A DNA stretch of 64,000 nt, from positions 124,001-188,000 of the forward strand of contig BGZK01000749.1 of NCBI GenBank assembly GCA_005406025.1. The letters are read 5' to 3'. Numbering within the stretch: position 1 is the first letter of the stretch; the number at the start of each line of letters is the position of its first letter. Below are positions 10,677-22,348 of this stretch, piece after piece. The notes beneath the pieces are model-generated. The model saw only the letters and a list, made by a program, of their open reading frames with translations, made no database searches and was not told where the DNA came from. The position numbers and the translations under genes were made by a program. The DNA comes from Eumeta japonica (taxonomy: Eukaryota; Arthropoda; Insecta; Lepidoptera; Psychidae).

Positions 10677-11284
10677 CTAAAAAAAATCTCAAACACACTG
10701 TACGTACCTATAATTTTTGACGTTTTCTCTCGATAAAGATTTCCTTGAGATCCCATCAATGGATTCTGACTTGATGACTATGACACCACCTTAGGAATAC
10801 AACCTTTCAAACAAATAAAAACTTTTCGAAATCGGCCCACAATTGACGAAATTATCGTTGAACATATATGAAATATATTCCAACAGGCGAACATAGAACC
10901 TTCTTCTTTTTTTGAAGTCGAGTGAAAAAACTAAAAATCATGGTTTGTTAAATAGTAAAATAAAAATAATTTTCAAAAGAATTTTTTGACTTTTTATTGC
11001 TGACAATTCGTCAAAACAAAATCATGAAAATATAAATAGAAAGCACCCCGACTGACTGTAATTTTATTTACTTTAGATAAAATTATATATCGAAAATATT
11101 CTATAATTTTTAGTTCATTAAAACGTGTTCTGTATTATTCAAAACTGTATTATTTACTTTTATTTCCGAAAAGATGTTTTTTTCAATTTTTCAATGCTCT
11201 GTTGTTAATTTTAGTTTTATATAGCATTATTTTTTCAAATGCTCTTTTAATTTTTATGCTAACTCATAAATGGTAATTACGTAA

Positions 11285-11760
11285 TAGTATTGGACTCTTC
11301 GAAAACGAACCGAATGAGCCTAAACATGGAGGCTTTACTGATAACCATTGAAGAGTTCCGTTATCCACGTTCTAACTTCATCAAGTCATCGTCACCAAAG
11401 GCAATGTTTTTAACTCTTCAAAACGAACCAAATAAACTCGAACTCGTTTAGTTTACTGGTAATAATTAAACAGCAGTGGAGTTGTTTAAGTATTACCAGT
11501 ACAATTCACTCAATCATCAAATCCTCGTCACCAAGCACAATTCACGGGACTTACGAAACCATATCAAATGATCCCAAGAGATCACGAGATGATCACGAAA
11601 AATTTATTAGGGGCCATTGAAAAGATACACCATGTACCTTCCGTCTCCGTCGTCAGGTCAGCTCGATGATACCCAATTGTGCTGTCAACCAATTTACATA
11701 TAGTGCAAAGTTTCAGATCCACGCCACATTTAAATGTAGGACAAAATCGAATTCTCTGAT
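11285..11760 (+). repeat. degenerate tandem units of the GGGGTTGC/CTCCATCATCAG repeat
   Basis: Units beginning TCTTCGAAAACGAACC (11295) and CTCTTCAAAACGAACC (11415) each run through a TCATCAA(GTC)ATCGTCACCAA block; a third diverged unit at 11610-11740 has CCTTCCGTCTCCGTCGTCAG. They match the better-preserved copies at 24195-24345 and 51165-51310. Confidence 0.5.
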
Positions 11761-12060
11761 TTGAAAGCCTAAATAGTTACATTTTTATAACATTCCTAAG
11801 GTCAAACGAGCATATGACTCATCACAGAATACGTGATCGTCTCCGTCCATAGACTTGCAACCAAAAAGGAATCGTTAATGCGCCGCCGGCTATTTGAGCA
11901 CGAATTGAATATAGGAAGGATAATGAAGAAGGGAAGGGGACACCGGAACTTTCACTCACCGGAACGTAAAAGCAGAAGCTGTTACTTCACGTCTGTATTC
12001 TATTAGAGTATGATATCTCACCGTACAAACCGGTGTATTTTCATACCGCATCTAAGTTGG
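11761..12060. other. probable old interspersed repeat
   Basis: GC-richer stretch with ATCGTCTCCGTCCATAGACT and GCGCCGCCGGCTATTTGAGC. The layout resembles a lepidopteran dispersed repeat I recall only loosely; no open frame. Confidence 0.3.
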
Positions 12061-12476
12061 CCACAACATGGCTCTTTCACACACAGAACGGAATCTAATA
12101 ATAATACAAAAACGTGTTAAAATATATTACAAAAAAACTCGACTCGAGATTGAAATGGAAAAATCCGAACTTGTCCAAGTAAAATTATTGATATCGCCTC
12201 ATGTAAATTTAAATCGAATGGGTGAATCCGCTCGACTGTATATCATCTAGTTTTTTTTTTGTAACTCTACTCGTGTCCACATATTTATGTAGCGTTGTGT
12301 ACTTCTAATTTCTTTTAGATGTCATTTTTCTTTGATCATTAAAATCTGCCCAACAAATTCAATTTTCACTTACATACTATTTTTTTTGTACAAGCCATTG
12401 CTTAACTTGACACAACAAAGCGGTTAAGACCAGCAAAATTTCTTAGATCACAGACAGGAAAATAGTGAAATGACGT
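12061..12476. other. AT-rich, no gene
   Basis: A 60-codon frame at 12068-12250 (+) is Lys/Ile-rich like random AT-rich sequence. Nothing else recognised. Confidence 0.45.
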
Positions 12477-12671
12477 TCACCTGTTACGCTCGCAGCACAT
12501 TCTACGGGCCTCTATAATCGCCGAGGCTTGTAAATAAAGGGTTGTATTCACCATTCTCTTGGTCCAAGTTAATTGAAACGCAATGAGAATTTGACTATAG
12601 CTAATGATTTGGTGAAATTCGCCGTCGGTCGGTGGTGAATAGGGGACCGTAAGTCGCTCGAAAGGTGTCAT
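12477..12671 (-). CDS. unassigned 64-codon frame, possible exon
   Basis: Opens with ATG at 12669-12671 and reads MTPFERLTVPYSPPTDGEFH..., ending ARRMCCERNR. Base and codon use are closer to the clear coding exons than to the flanks. Near its end AACAG|GTGAAC could serve as a splice donor, so it may be an internal exon rather than a complete gene. No domain is recognised. A second frame (12601-12858 -) overlaps it in a different register; both cannot be coding. Confidence 0.22.
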   Translation of the reverse strand: MTPFERLTVPYSPPTDGEFHQIISYSQILIAFQLTWTKRMVNTTLYLQASAIIEARRMCCERNR

Positions 12672-13009
12672 TGTACTTTACTTCTTTCATATTGCAGACA
12701 ATTGACAGTACTAATATAACACACTTTATAAAAAAGGGCAAAAAAAAAATTAATAAATATAAAAGTATCTCAGTCCTATTTAATATAAATAAAGGAAATA
12801 TATTTTTGTGATATCCCTGATTGTGCTCCCGATATACACGATAGATTTTATCATGCATCTTTTCACAAACATTTATAAACTTCTCCCGTTATAAAACAAT
12901 TTTGCCAAAGAAACCATATTCGTTGAAGTAGCCGTTTTAAAGAAAGATAGATTAGAACATTTATGTAGAAATGTGGTACTGACAACCTTAGAACAGATAA
13001 TACGTAGGT
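12672..13009. other. AT-rich, nothing recognised
   Basis: No supported feature. The overlapping minus frame extending to 12858 is AT-driven (ILLYLLIFFLPFFIK). Confidence 0.45.
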
Positions 13010-14045
13010 ACTGCGCAACAACGCGCCGCGCGGCCGGTCTCTCGATCGCGCCCGCGCTTGCAGTCTGACCCAGTATTTACTAGAGTTGCTTCTATATTAT
13101 TTTATATTATCTATAAGTATATTTTCAGTGGTATATTTTTGCTATAGTTACTTTTGCAAAGTTGTTCTAAAAAAGAAGGATATTATGAATATTTGCTAAA
13201 AGATGAATGACAAAATTCATCTGTACACTATTATTATTCTTTCGAAACTTATCGCATGCATACCTCTTTGTTTTCGCTTTCGTCTCTTATACAAGCATCT
13301 TCGGTAAGAAGTTTCGCGAGATACATATATCTCGGCTGTCAAAGGTTTGGAGTCGACAGGCGAATACCTGGCCTCATTTTCGACACATGTCCAGAATAAC
13401 GCGCGGTCACAGTTCGCTCTTCCGGTATCCATACATTTTTGATCGAGATTCTCTAAGCATTCCTGAGCCAGCAGTTGAGTATTCAAATGGGGCCCTCACG
13501 TATCGTCAAAACGTCCTTTATACTTGATCACGTCATTAGCACCTTCTTTTCGATCCAACTCACTGCAGATATATATCATTAAAGCTTAGTGGAAACCCTC
13601 CATCTTGTGCTGCGGCGCGTGCGTATACTGATAAATACAAGCGGCAGCAGTGTGTCCGGTTTGCAATGTATGCAGTCCATACTGTATCAACTGCAACCAA
13701 ATACTGTGGATTGCATTTGTTTATTATGCAACGTTATTCCGAAAAGGATAACGTTGCTACAATGTTATGTAATGCTTTTCAACAACGCGAAGGACGTTTC
13801 GTGACGCGAAGGTGTCCGTCTTTATTTCAGCAAATGGTGAACCTACATCGTACACATCCTGCGACCCTTTGGACGGAACACCAACACCACGGATAGACCT
13901 TTTGACTTCCGCGTGGTATACATTTTCAGTATCCGCCCATTCATCAGGGGAAAAGATTTCAGCCAAGCACGTTTAGGATAGTCGTAGTAGGATATAGGAG
14001 GATAAATTTGGACCTTCCGATACAAATGCAACAACTGACTATTCC
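13010..14045. other. GC-normal region with competing open frames
   Basis: Begins with a CpG-rich block (GCGCCGCGCGGCCGG at about 13023). Frames at 13207-13527 (+) and 13217-13486 (-) overlap and both look non-random. 13666-13896 (+), containing MQRYSEKDNVATMLCNAFQQ, has a spacing faintly like the helix-turn-helix start of some insect Tc/mariner-type transposases. 13757-13966 and 13843-14034 lie on the minus strand. I cannot choose between a degraded transposon and coding exons. Confidence 0.35.
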
Positions 14046-15624
14046 GCCAGCTTTAATTTGCATAAAAATTTTCTAATACATATCTACATTAATATAATGC
14101 TTTTCATATGTATGTGTAATCCTCATACGAAGTTATTTAGTAGCTATATATAGAAATTAGCTAGTAATGGAATGTGATTTTTTTATTTAAAAAATACTAA
14201 ATCTCCGCTTTAGTTTAGACGTAACAAATGTATTAAATAAAACGGCTGAATGTGAATAAAATTTGTTGTGCATTAAAAAAAAACATATATCTCCAACACT
14301 TAAATGCCACGCCGGCGTCGATTAATGTAAAAAATGGGTGTAACTTATATTTCGATATTGAGTTATTCATTAACACGTAAAAACACGACAACGAAATATT
14401 TGCCGGTATAGCTTCTCAAAATGTTGGTCACAATATTAGATTATTATTTTTGAAGATGAACACAAAGTAGAATTAATTCAGGGTTTTTATGACTTTACTT
14501 TTATTATTTATTCTAATGATAAAAATAATGTTTTCCTCAAAAAAATATGTTACGATCGTAATATACTTTAGGAGCATTATTTGACTTTGAGAGGAACTTT
14601 AAATTGTATTATCAAAATGTTATTAACGTGACGCGAATATGAGCGAGATCTCGACATGATTTAATAAACCCTAGGATTAAAACAAATCAAAGCCTACTAA
14701 GTGCATTTCAGATATCGATGAAAATTATTTCCTGGTATTTACGTAAAATTAAAAAAGCTTTTTCAAAAATACCTGCTCACTTTTACTCACGAGTCAGTAG
14801 CCAGTATTAAAATTAGAGTTTGACAACTACTGTTGCTGTAGATAACCAAAAGTACTCAGATTTTCAATATAAATTTTCACACCTTGAAGGTTAATTTTGA
14901 GCGATCTAAAATAACTATATTTTTATCAAATACTAACCAAAATTTTTAATAAAATTTTCTGTTTCAAAATTTTTTAAAATATATGGAACTCTCATAGAAA
15001 CATTCCTCCTCAATTTTAACTCATTGATTTATTAACAAATATAACATAAAGTGTATTTACAAATTTAAACACATTTATTGTTTAAATGTTCTATTTTACA
15101 CGATCCCGTTCAAAATTCCAACTGCGACTTTAGCTCTATAAATTTTATGTGCCTGAAAACGCTGAAGTGCTGTCAAAATCAGAAACAAAATACGACTTCA
15201 CATGTTTATGTTCTAACATTAAGGAACTCCATTAGAAATAACATTCACTTGACTTCTTTAATGATTGATCTACAAAAAACGAGAATGTTATTGTTCACTT
15301 TTAATCAGATGCTATAATAATAGTTTGGGAACTTGAAAATAGACATTATTTTAACTTAAAAAATAAAAGATATATCAATAGATCAATACAAACTTTGAAC
15401 TCGACTTCCAATCACCTTAAAATTTAAATCATTTTTTTTCCGAAGCACGCTTACATCATAAAATACTCAATAAAAATAACATCATACACTTCTGAAAATT
15501 TATAACATAACCTTGAAAAATCCAATTAATAAAACATGAACAATGATATATCGCATATTACATACAGTATCTTAGAATTTGGTGTAAATATACAATAGTG
15601 GTTATACATTATGTATCTAACTAC
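14046..15624. other. AT-rich, nothing recognised
   Basis: One 79-codon plus frame (15078-15317) has no motif or flanking signals. No repeat matched elsewhere in the window. Confidence 0.45.
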
Positions 15625-15801
15625 CTAATTCGGATGATAATCAATTTCTGCAGTCACATTCAATTTCTGGTCAATTGATTCAATGACCTTCGGAGACCGA
15701 CGCCTAACAAAAGACTCGGTTACCGCGGGAGTTGCGTAATTTGGAACGCACGTAACGCTATCGCATATTAATCGCTTTAAACTTTCGACTTTTGAACGCA
15801 T
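15625..15801 (-). CDS. unassigned 58-residue frame, possible terminal exon
   Basis: Read on the minus strand from ATG at 15799-15801 to TAG at 15625-15627: MRSKVESLKRLICDSVTCVP... ending KLNVTAEIDYHPN. Codon choice is mixed and less AT-driven than the flanks; an in-frame stop lies five codons upstream. It could be a very short gene, or the last exon of a longer one if splicing occurs inside. No domain, signal peptide or membrane segment is evident, and no well-placed AATAAA was found on this strand close by. Function unknown. Confidence 0.28.
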   Translation of the reverse strand: MRSKVESLKRLICDSVTCVPNYATPAVTESFVRRRSPKVIESIDQKLNVTAEIDYHPN

Positions 15802-16794
15802 TCGTTGAAGTATTTACGAGAAAAAATTAAAACACTTCTTTCATAAATAAGGTCGTTTCGATTGATTTTGCGCAAGAGAAATAGATTTTTTTAAGTGGCC
15901 ATTTACGAGTAGAATATAGTAATAATAATGAGCAATACATATATATTTATATATTCCCATTTACAATTGATAAGAAATATGTCTGGAAAACAAATATCGG
16001 TCGCTTATACTTGCTTATATAATTGTATATCTAATATACATTAACGATATTTTTGACGTCAAGTAACGAGCGCAAAATATCTTTTTAAATGATGATATCT
16101 AGAAAGCATCGATAGAATAAAAATAGGAAGTTAAACAGGATCTAAAAAGAACTATATGGTTCTTTATTTATCTGCCAATTTAACTAAGTGAACTATAGAC
16201 GCCGTCTGTGGTTCAGCACCGTGATCAGTTCAAACAAAACTACGTGGTATAAATCTGCCGCAATTTTAGGATGACCCCGAGATAAATACTAACAAAAAAA
16301 GTACAACTTTTAAATGTTAATCGGGTGTTAATAGGAAAGATCACTATAAATAATGATGCAACACAAATGGAACTGCATTTTAAATAATACGCCGCGTCAT
16401 CAAGAAATATTGTTTCATTAACTTTGTGGGTATTCTTATTTCTAAATATGCCAAAGCGTCCTAATGTATTTTAGAGACAGGTAATATTTTAAAATACCCG
16501 TTTTCGTGCCGCACGTATTGAGTAATATTATTACTCAGCCGGACGCGCGCCTTTGGCACTTTACTTAACACGATCGCATACTAGCTAATGGATACGGATG
16601 CGCCCCTTCTACTACGTGATACTATTCTTTTTACACGCTTTTTATTAGCTTCACTTGTATGTTTGTTTGTTTGTTTGTCTGTAGTTTGTCTGTAACTCTC
16701 CTTTGGACTAAGAGTGAGTGGGGGTAAAGTGAAAGGCGCTCGACAAAGCAGCAGTCCCTTAGTACTGCAAGAATATCTCACTAAATCGAGTACG
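15802..16794. other. no gene; probable repeat tail 16575-16790
   Basis: AT-rich to 16490. The part from 16500, with (TTTG)n at 16660-16678 and GTGAAAGGCGCTCGACAAAG, leads directly into the tRNA-like sequence and is probably part of the same repeat. The minus frame at 16581-16781 has no support. Confidence 0.35.
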
Positions 16795-16795
16795 A

Positions 16796-16888
16796 TTGAT
16801 GGCCGAGCGGTCTAAGGCGTGCGTCTTCAATGACATCAGCCTTCGGATTCACCGATCGTGGGTTCTACTCCCGTCCACGCCGGAAATT
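16796..16888 (+). repeat. tRNA-like (Leu/Ser type) SINE head or pseudo-tRNA
   Basis: Contains an A-box-like TGGCCGAGCGGTCTAAGG (16799-16816) and a B-box-like GTGGGTTCTACTCCC (about 16858-16872), with a 3' acceptor-like TCCACGC followed by a T run. The 5' strand pairs poorly with the 3' acceptor strand and the anticodon stem is imperfect. So this is a tRNA-derived SINE or pseudogene rather than a working tRNA gene. Confidence 0.6.
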
Positions 16889-17934
16889 TTTTTTTTTTTT
16901 TCTGCAAGTTCTAAGTTTGTAGCCGTACATCCAACTGTAATTGATTCGGAGAAACTTCACCACTTCTTTGTGACGTTGCAACTCCAATTTTAAAAAATTT
17001 ACTTAGAATAAAATCATTTGAATTATTATAATTAAATTTATATTTTATTTTAAATTCAACATCAAGTGCACACGTCAAGACTGGATTGGTTTTCGAACTT
17101 ATAACTGTAAATTTTCTCTTCAAGTCGAAACTAATTTTACTACTCTCCGCCGTCTGTTAGAAATTCATTACACTGTCTGCATCAACATTAAATTTTAGAA
17201 TTTCACACCTCAAATTTTATTACGTTGTTCAAGACGAATTTTACATTCATGCACCCTCTGTTGGAAATTTATAGTACTATCAACGAGAACTTAAAGAAAA
17301 AATCAATAGACAATAAATCGAACTAAAAAGTTAAAAATAATTTTAAAAATAAAATTATAGCAATAGTACATAAAAAATACTAGTATAATTGATGCCAAAG
17401 CGTGGGGCGCTTTGTGCCATAATTATCGTATATCAAGTGTAATAATATTAAGTGTTATGAATTATCGATTGTTACCATAAGGCCGTCTAACAGGTCACGT
17501 TCTTATTGGATTAGTTTGAGTAGTATTTTCACGTACCCGTTTTATTACGTTTTATACGCTATTAATTCTTAAAGAAAAGTTCCAACCGACAAGGTGTAAA
17601 GTTATTTAGATTATTCATTAGTGCTAAGTAACGAACGGACTCCGAAAATTATTGCATTTTATAACTTATTTAAGTAACGGGCTTAACAAAAATTAGCTTG
17701 TGTATTATTTTGCTATGCCAAGACTTTGAGAACAAGAAAACCATCACAGTGATCGTTATTTATGTTTGATTAATATAGGAAAAATTATAAAAAAAATAAG
17801 AGAAAATTATAATATCAAAACATGACACCAGTATCCAAACCCATTATACCTTACAATGAGAAATACTCGGATGAAAATTTTGACACAAAACAACTCTTTT
17901 TTATAATATTTTGAGGGACAAACGACCACGCGAA
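16889..17934. other. AT-rich, nothing recognised
   Basis: No supported gene. The minus frame at 16911-17123 has no recognisable motif. Confidence 0.45.
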
Positions 17935-18065
17935 TCACTAGAGAGTAATCGATCACCGCCGCCCATGGACGGCCGCAACCACACCAGAGTCACCATCGCG
18001 TTGCCGGCTTTTAAGGACGGAATAGGACATTGAACAGCATAGCTCTACCACATAGACTAGTGGCA
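17935..18065 (+). repeat. lepidopteran-type dispersed repeat fragment
   Basis: Carries ATCACCGCCGCCCATGGACG and GCGTTGCCGGCTTTTAAGGA, a motif pair I remember as recurring in moth and butterfly genomes, usually near non-LTR 3' ends. It supports the taxonomic guess; the parent element is not identified. Confidence 0.5.
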
Positions 18066-18854
18066 CGGTTCGGCTCAAGAAAGTAGTTCAAGGATATTTA
18101 GGCAATCACAAAGCTGAGAATGTCCGATTATTAGTAAAAGACTTATTATGGAAATACAAAACACTGGAGTATAGAATGTCTTCGTAAATACGTTTTCGAA
18201 TCTCCAATTTCCCCTCTAATCATTGAATAACCTGGCGAACAGGGTCAACGCTTTCACCAGGATATCTAAAAGACAGAAGGACGTTAAGGAGGAAAATCGA
18301 ATGCCGAAATGTTTACAGATTACTGCTAGTCTGTAATACAAGTATCACAAGAGGAATAATAAATTTTTTGACGTTTTCTTTCTAAGCTAAGACGCTGGTT
18401 TAGAATACGTTAAAAGTATTACGTTCTAAGAAATAAAAATACGATATAGAGTAAAATTTAAAATTTAAACAAATGTGATTTAGAATTTTCACACTTCTTT
18501 ATGGATTTATTGTATTTCAATTATAATAACTTTAAAAGGGTACACGTTACAAGAATTAAGTTAATATATGTATCTATGTTCAGCAAGTCTAATTTGTCGC
18601 AACACAGCTACAATGGTCCATGCTATAAAACAAAAAAACATTTGTTGCACGATGAATTAAATTCTGACCAAAGAACTAGAGTTACCATAGAGAACGTTGT
18701 TAACTAAACTTTTTTTAATATGACATATCTTATACTATGTCTAATTGTTTTTCGTTGTGTCTGTCTGTACATTTTCATGTTGAGATTCACCGAGTAGATA
18801 TTATTGTGGCTTTCAGTAATCAATAACAGCTTGATTATAATAATACTAATAAGA
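18066..18854. other. no gene recognised
   Basis: AT-rich. The 68-codon frame at 18501-18707 (+) lacks motifs and signals. Confidence 0.45.
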
Positions 18855-18905
18855 TAAACTCACGCTTATTTCTCAGTGGGGTAAACAGGGACTATAGAGA
18901 TGAAT
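18855..18905 (-). mobile_element. short LINE 3'-end fragment
   Basis: The complement reads like the end of the LINE pieces at 19961 and 39285: a Pro-Thr-Glu-Lys-stop-like end followed by GTGAGTTTAT. About 50 bases only. Confidence 0.35.
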
Positions 18906-19960
18906 ATTTGAGCAAAACAATGTTAGAAATTATGCAAAATTATTTTATATTTAGTTTTTAAGACTTCGAACTGGTCTTGTACTCTGTTAATAAATTTGGT
19001 GACTAGCTATTCATCTGTCATGGCCGATGATTTCGTCTGAAACTCATTTGACCTAAAAGGTGAGTTGAAAATGTTACTTTGTATTATACTAGATATCATT
19101 TCTTTGACAACTTAACAGTAATACATCAAAATATGCTCTTTTTTTAGAAAACAAGTTATACCGTTTATTGTAAGGTACAGCACATGATTGCGCAAATCTA
19201 AATTTGTCTGACTTTTTTTTGCTGTGGACAATGCAATAATTTACATTATATATGCACCGCATTAAAAGTGAAACATTATATGCAAAAAATAGCTGTTCAT
19301 TTCAAAATAACACCGACATTCATGATATATTAAAATGGAAATATGTCATAGGAAATAATTGATAAATACTGATAAAGCTCATACAGACTGACGTATTTTG
19401 CACAGTAAATGAATATATCACCTGAAGTCGCATTATAAGTTAGAATATCTTTATTACGCTTTGCAATACGTCATTATATTTTGGGAATGTACAGTATTTT
19501 AAAGTTTTGCCAATTTTTTAAATGACCGCTCGTTCTTGAGGCAGTTAACAGTCAAAAAGAACGAGGCAGAATTTTGTTAGTAGCTTTTTCAAAACAAATT
19601 GTTCGCAATCACAATCCTTATAAGAGGATAAAACCATTGACAGCGAGAAACAAACCTGTATGGAGTTGAACTGGTTATGTTTATGAGCATTTATCCTTTA
19701 AATATTCGAGATTGTACAATAAGCTTTTTTAAGAAATATTCATTTAATAATGATATTAAATGTTTGTAGGGGTAAATTTTGTATGGCCTCAGGAATTTTA
19801 CAGAATTCCCTAAATGAATATGCTATCTTACATAGAGACTAACTTATAAATACAATTCATTTTTGATTTTAGTAATGAAATTATGTCTATCACTATTTTT
19901 CTTAAACAATTCTAAATTTGGAGAGGATAATAAATGTGGACTGATAAAATAAATCTAAAG
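18906..19960. other. AT-rich, nothing recognised
   Basis: No open frame, RNA gene or repeat matched. Confidence 0.45.
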
Positions 19961-20205
19961 AGCGAATGTGTGTGATGGAAAGGTCGGCAAAGATCGCCCT
20001 AGAAAACCCTGTGCAGGCTGTATTAGTAGCATATTAAAAAAGGGCCAAGTTTTAAGCACACGCAACCGACGAACTTGCATGGAAAAATTGATGGATATCA
20101 GTGAAGCAAGAGAGATGTGCAAAGAACGTATCACGTGAAAATCTAGTCTCTGCCTACCCTTCTGGAAAATAGGTGTGAGTTTATATTGTCATTATTGTTC
20201 TAAAT
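19961..20205 (+). pseudogene. LINE C-terminal fragment (5'-truncated)
   Basis: Reads DGKVGKDRPRKPCAG...ILKKGQVLSTRNRRTCMEK followed by EAREMCKERIT, then TGGAAAATAGGTGTGAGTTT. This is the C-terminal end of a non-LTR polyprotein of the group whose reverse transcriptase lies at 56330. Similar pieces are at 39285, 51395 and, reversed, at 59505. 5' truncation is typical of LINE insertion. Confidence 0.6.
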
Positions 20206-20548
20206 TTTTTCTTATATATATGTATATTAAATATTCATATAAAAACTTAAATTCCAGGCTTATGATACCAATTTCCGTAAACTTATTTCTAAAAAAATAC
20301 ACGATATCCCAGCTCGTAAATCAATGCTATTAGTTTTTACTGTGAAGAAAAAAAATAAGATTAAGAGATGTGGCTACAGAGAAGTTGGTTTATTTTAGCT
20401 CTTTTCAAAGCCTAAAGTCATATGATATTCAACTACGAATGAAAGCTGATAACATCCAAACAATAACTGTCTTACAAAAATGGCTTATTTATTTCAATCT
20501 GTTTGTAAGCTAAAATATGTGGATAACTAAATGCTCACCATAAAAAAA
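20206..20548. other. AT-rich, nothing recognised
   Basis: No supported feature between the LINE fragment and the GAGCTC-family repeat. Confidence 0.45.
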
Positions 20549-21375
20549 ATCTGAAAAATTTTCGCTATGTTATTTATTGATCCGTTTTTAGGCTCTTCTT
20601 GTTCAAAAATATAGTTATCTGAGAGTTTTTGAGCTGTGCTAGCTAAAAAAATCGAATAACGATTTAACTCTACAGGTCGTCCCGGAAACTTCTTACTACA
20701 TTTCAGCTCAAAGCGTTCAAAAATATACCTCGCAGTAAATTATTGAGCTCTTTGAGTTGAAAAGATCTTGTTAAATAATTTTTCGAGTTCTCCAAATTGA
20801 GAATTTAAGTTCTAGTACGTTTTGAGCTCTTCAAGTACAAAATTCTAGATTTATTTAAAAATTTTTAAATTTTGGACAATGACGTCTTTCGTATATATTG
20901 ACAATAATAATCGCTCTCAATTTGAAATTTTTATGAATATAAACTTTAACTGTATATCTTTTGAATGCTATTTTCGATTCGGATCTGCTCCCATTTGGTG
21001 CAGACGCAGAGCAAAATAATTTGACCACATATCATACACTAATTTGATAAAAAATTTACAAGTTCAAAGAAAAATATATACTTCTTTTGGGAATATTTAG
21101 TTAACGATGTCTCGCGAAGAAACCAACTGATTTGTAGGCGGTTTACGGCAATGGATGTAGATTTTTATTAAAATCTAATAGATTTTGACATCAATTCGCA
21201 AAGTGGTCTAAAAGATTCCAAAAACACGTTTTCTGGAAATATTAGTTTTGAGTTTTCTCAAAATTCACTAGGTGAAATCGATTCAGATTTACAGGAAATC
21301 TAAGTTAAATGGATTTTTTTGAATGAATGAATGATTTTGATTAGTTTATTTGTTCAAAAGTTATGAGAGGTTAAC
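20549..21375 (+). repeat. GAGCTC-family repeat, copy 1
   Basis: Recurring GAGCTCTTTGAGTT-like phrases (20627-20860) followed by diverged blocks ending CAAAAGTTATGAGAGG. The order of blocks matches 31290-32255 and 43777-44830. No coding capacity. Confidence 0.65.
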
Positions 21376-21450
21376 ATGTACACAGACACACATATAAGCA
21401 CGCATCGGCGCGCGCACACTAAAACACGCATGCACACAGACGTACAGACA
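21376..21450. repeat. CA-rich microsatellite at repeat end
   Basis: ACACAGACACACATATAAGC and GGCGCGCGCACACT follow directly after the GAGCTC-family repeat. The copy ending near 32255 also runs into ACACGCACGCGGGCACGC, so the microsatellite appears to belong to the family's end. The minus frame at 21354-21560 is an artefact of it. Confidence 0.7.
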
Positions 21451-21590
21451 TCATACGGAAAATTATCAAAATAGATAGCTAAGACTCTAAAACGTAAAAA
21501 TTTAAGGAAAACTCGATTTTCCAAAATCAAACGGAAAACTGTAACTTTTCTATTTATCAAAACTTTTCAACTTACATAGCGGGGAATTAA

Positions 21591-22348
21591 AAAAACCGGC
21601 TAAATGCATGTCGGACCATGCTCACTGTAGGGTTCAGAAGCCTGAGAAATGCACTACAGATGCTACTACGTTGTTACACTTTTTTCCATGTTTCCCGCAT
21701 ACAATAAGTACAAACACTTTAGTCCCTTAGTCGCGTATAACTAGAGAAACAGGTAGGTATGTCGACTACTACTCTTAATTTTTAAACTAGTGTAAGCTAA
21801 GGTGCGTAAACAGAAAAGCGTATGTTCATAGCACTTACGTCTTTTTGTTGAGAAGCGCAGTTTTTCAGCGATAACTCAAAAATGATATATTCGATCGTGT
21901 TTAAAATATGTTTTGTTGAAAATATATATTAAGCGTAACCTATCTTACTTTTTTAATATTTTTTGGACGTACGGCTTAGAAAATAAAGGGAAGACATAAA
22001 ATTTCTGCTATTTTATTATTAGCAATTATTTTCGAAAAAATTCAATTAATCCAAAAAGTTGCTTTAAAACCTTAAAGTGTATAATAACTCTCGAATATGT
22101 AAAACACTTTGATATTTGTTGAAAAAAAAATTTAAAATCTCTTTTACGTGTATGGAGTGCCCCCCTAGAAATATTATTTTTGGTTATTTAACTGCAAAAC
22201 TAAGGAGCGGCTTATTCAAGTCACCTATACTCAGAATTTCATCAATATACATTTTGCAGTTTTTGAGCAAAATTCCTGTGATATACGGACGAACATTACC
22301 AAACTATAAGGGTTCCGTTTTTGCCATTTTGGCTTGGAACCCTAAAAA
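21591..22348 (+). repeat. GGTTCCG-family repeat, copy 2
   Basis: AAAAACCGGCTAAATGCATG then GTCGGACCATGCTCACTGTA, GTTACACTTTTTTCCATG, TGTATGGAGTGCCCCCCTAG, and the end GGTTCCGTTTTTGCCATTTT with GGCTTGGAACCC. Longest of three copies. The 99-codon frame at 22116-22415 lies within it and is not considered a gene. Confidence 0.78.

Noticed and set aside
16796..16888. A functional tRNA-Leu or tRNA-Ser gene
   Set aside because: A and B boxes are present, but the acceptor strands mismatch at about four of seven positions and the anticodon stem is imperfect; treated as a SINE head.
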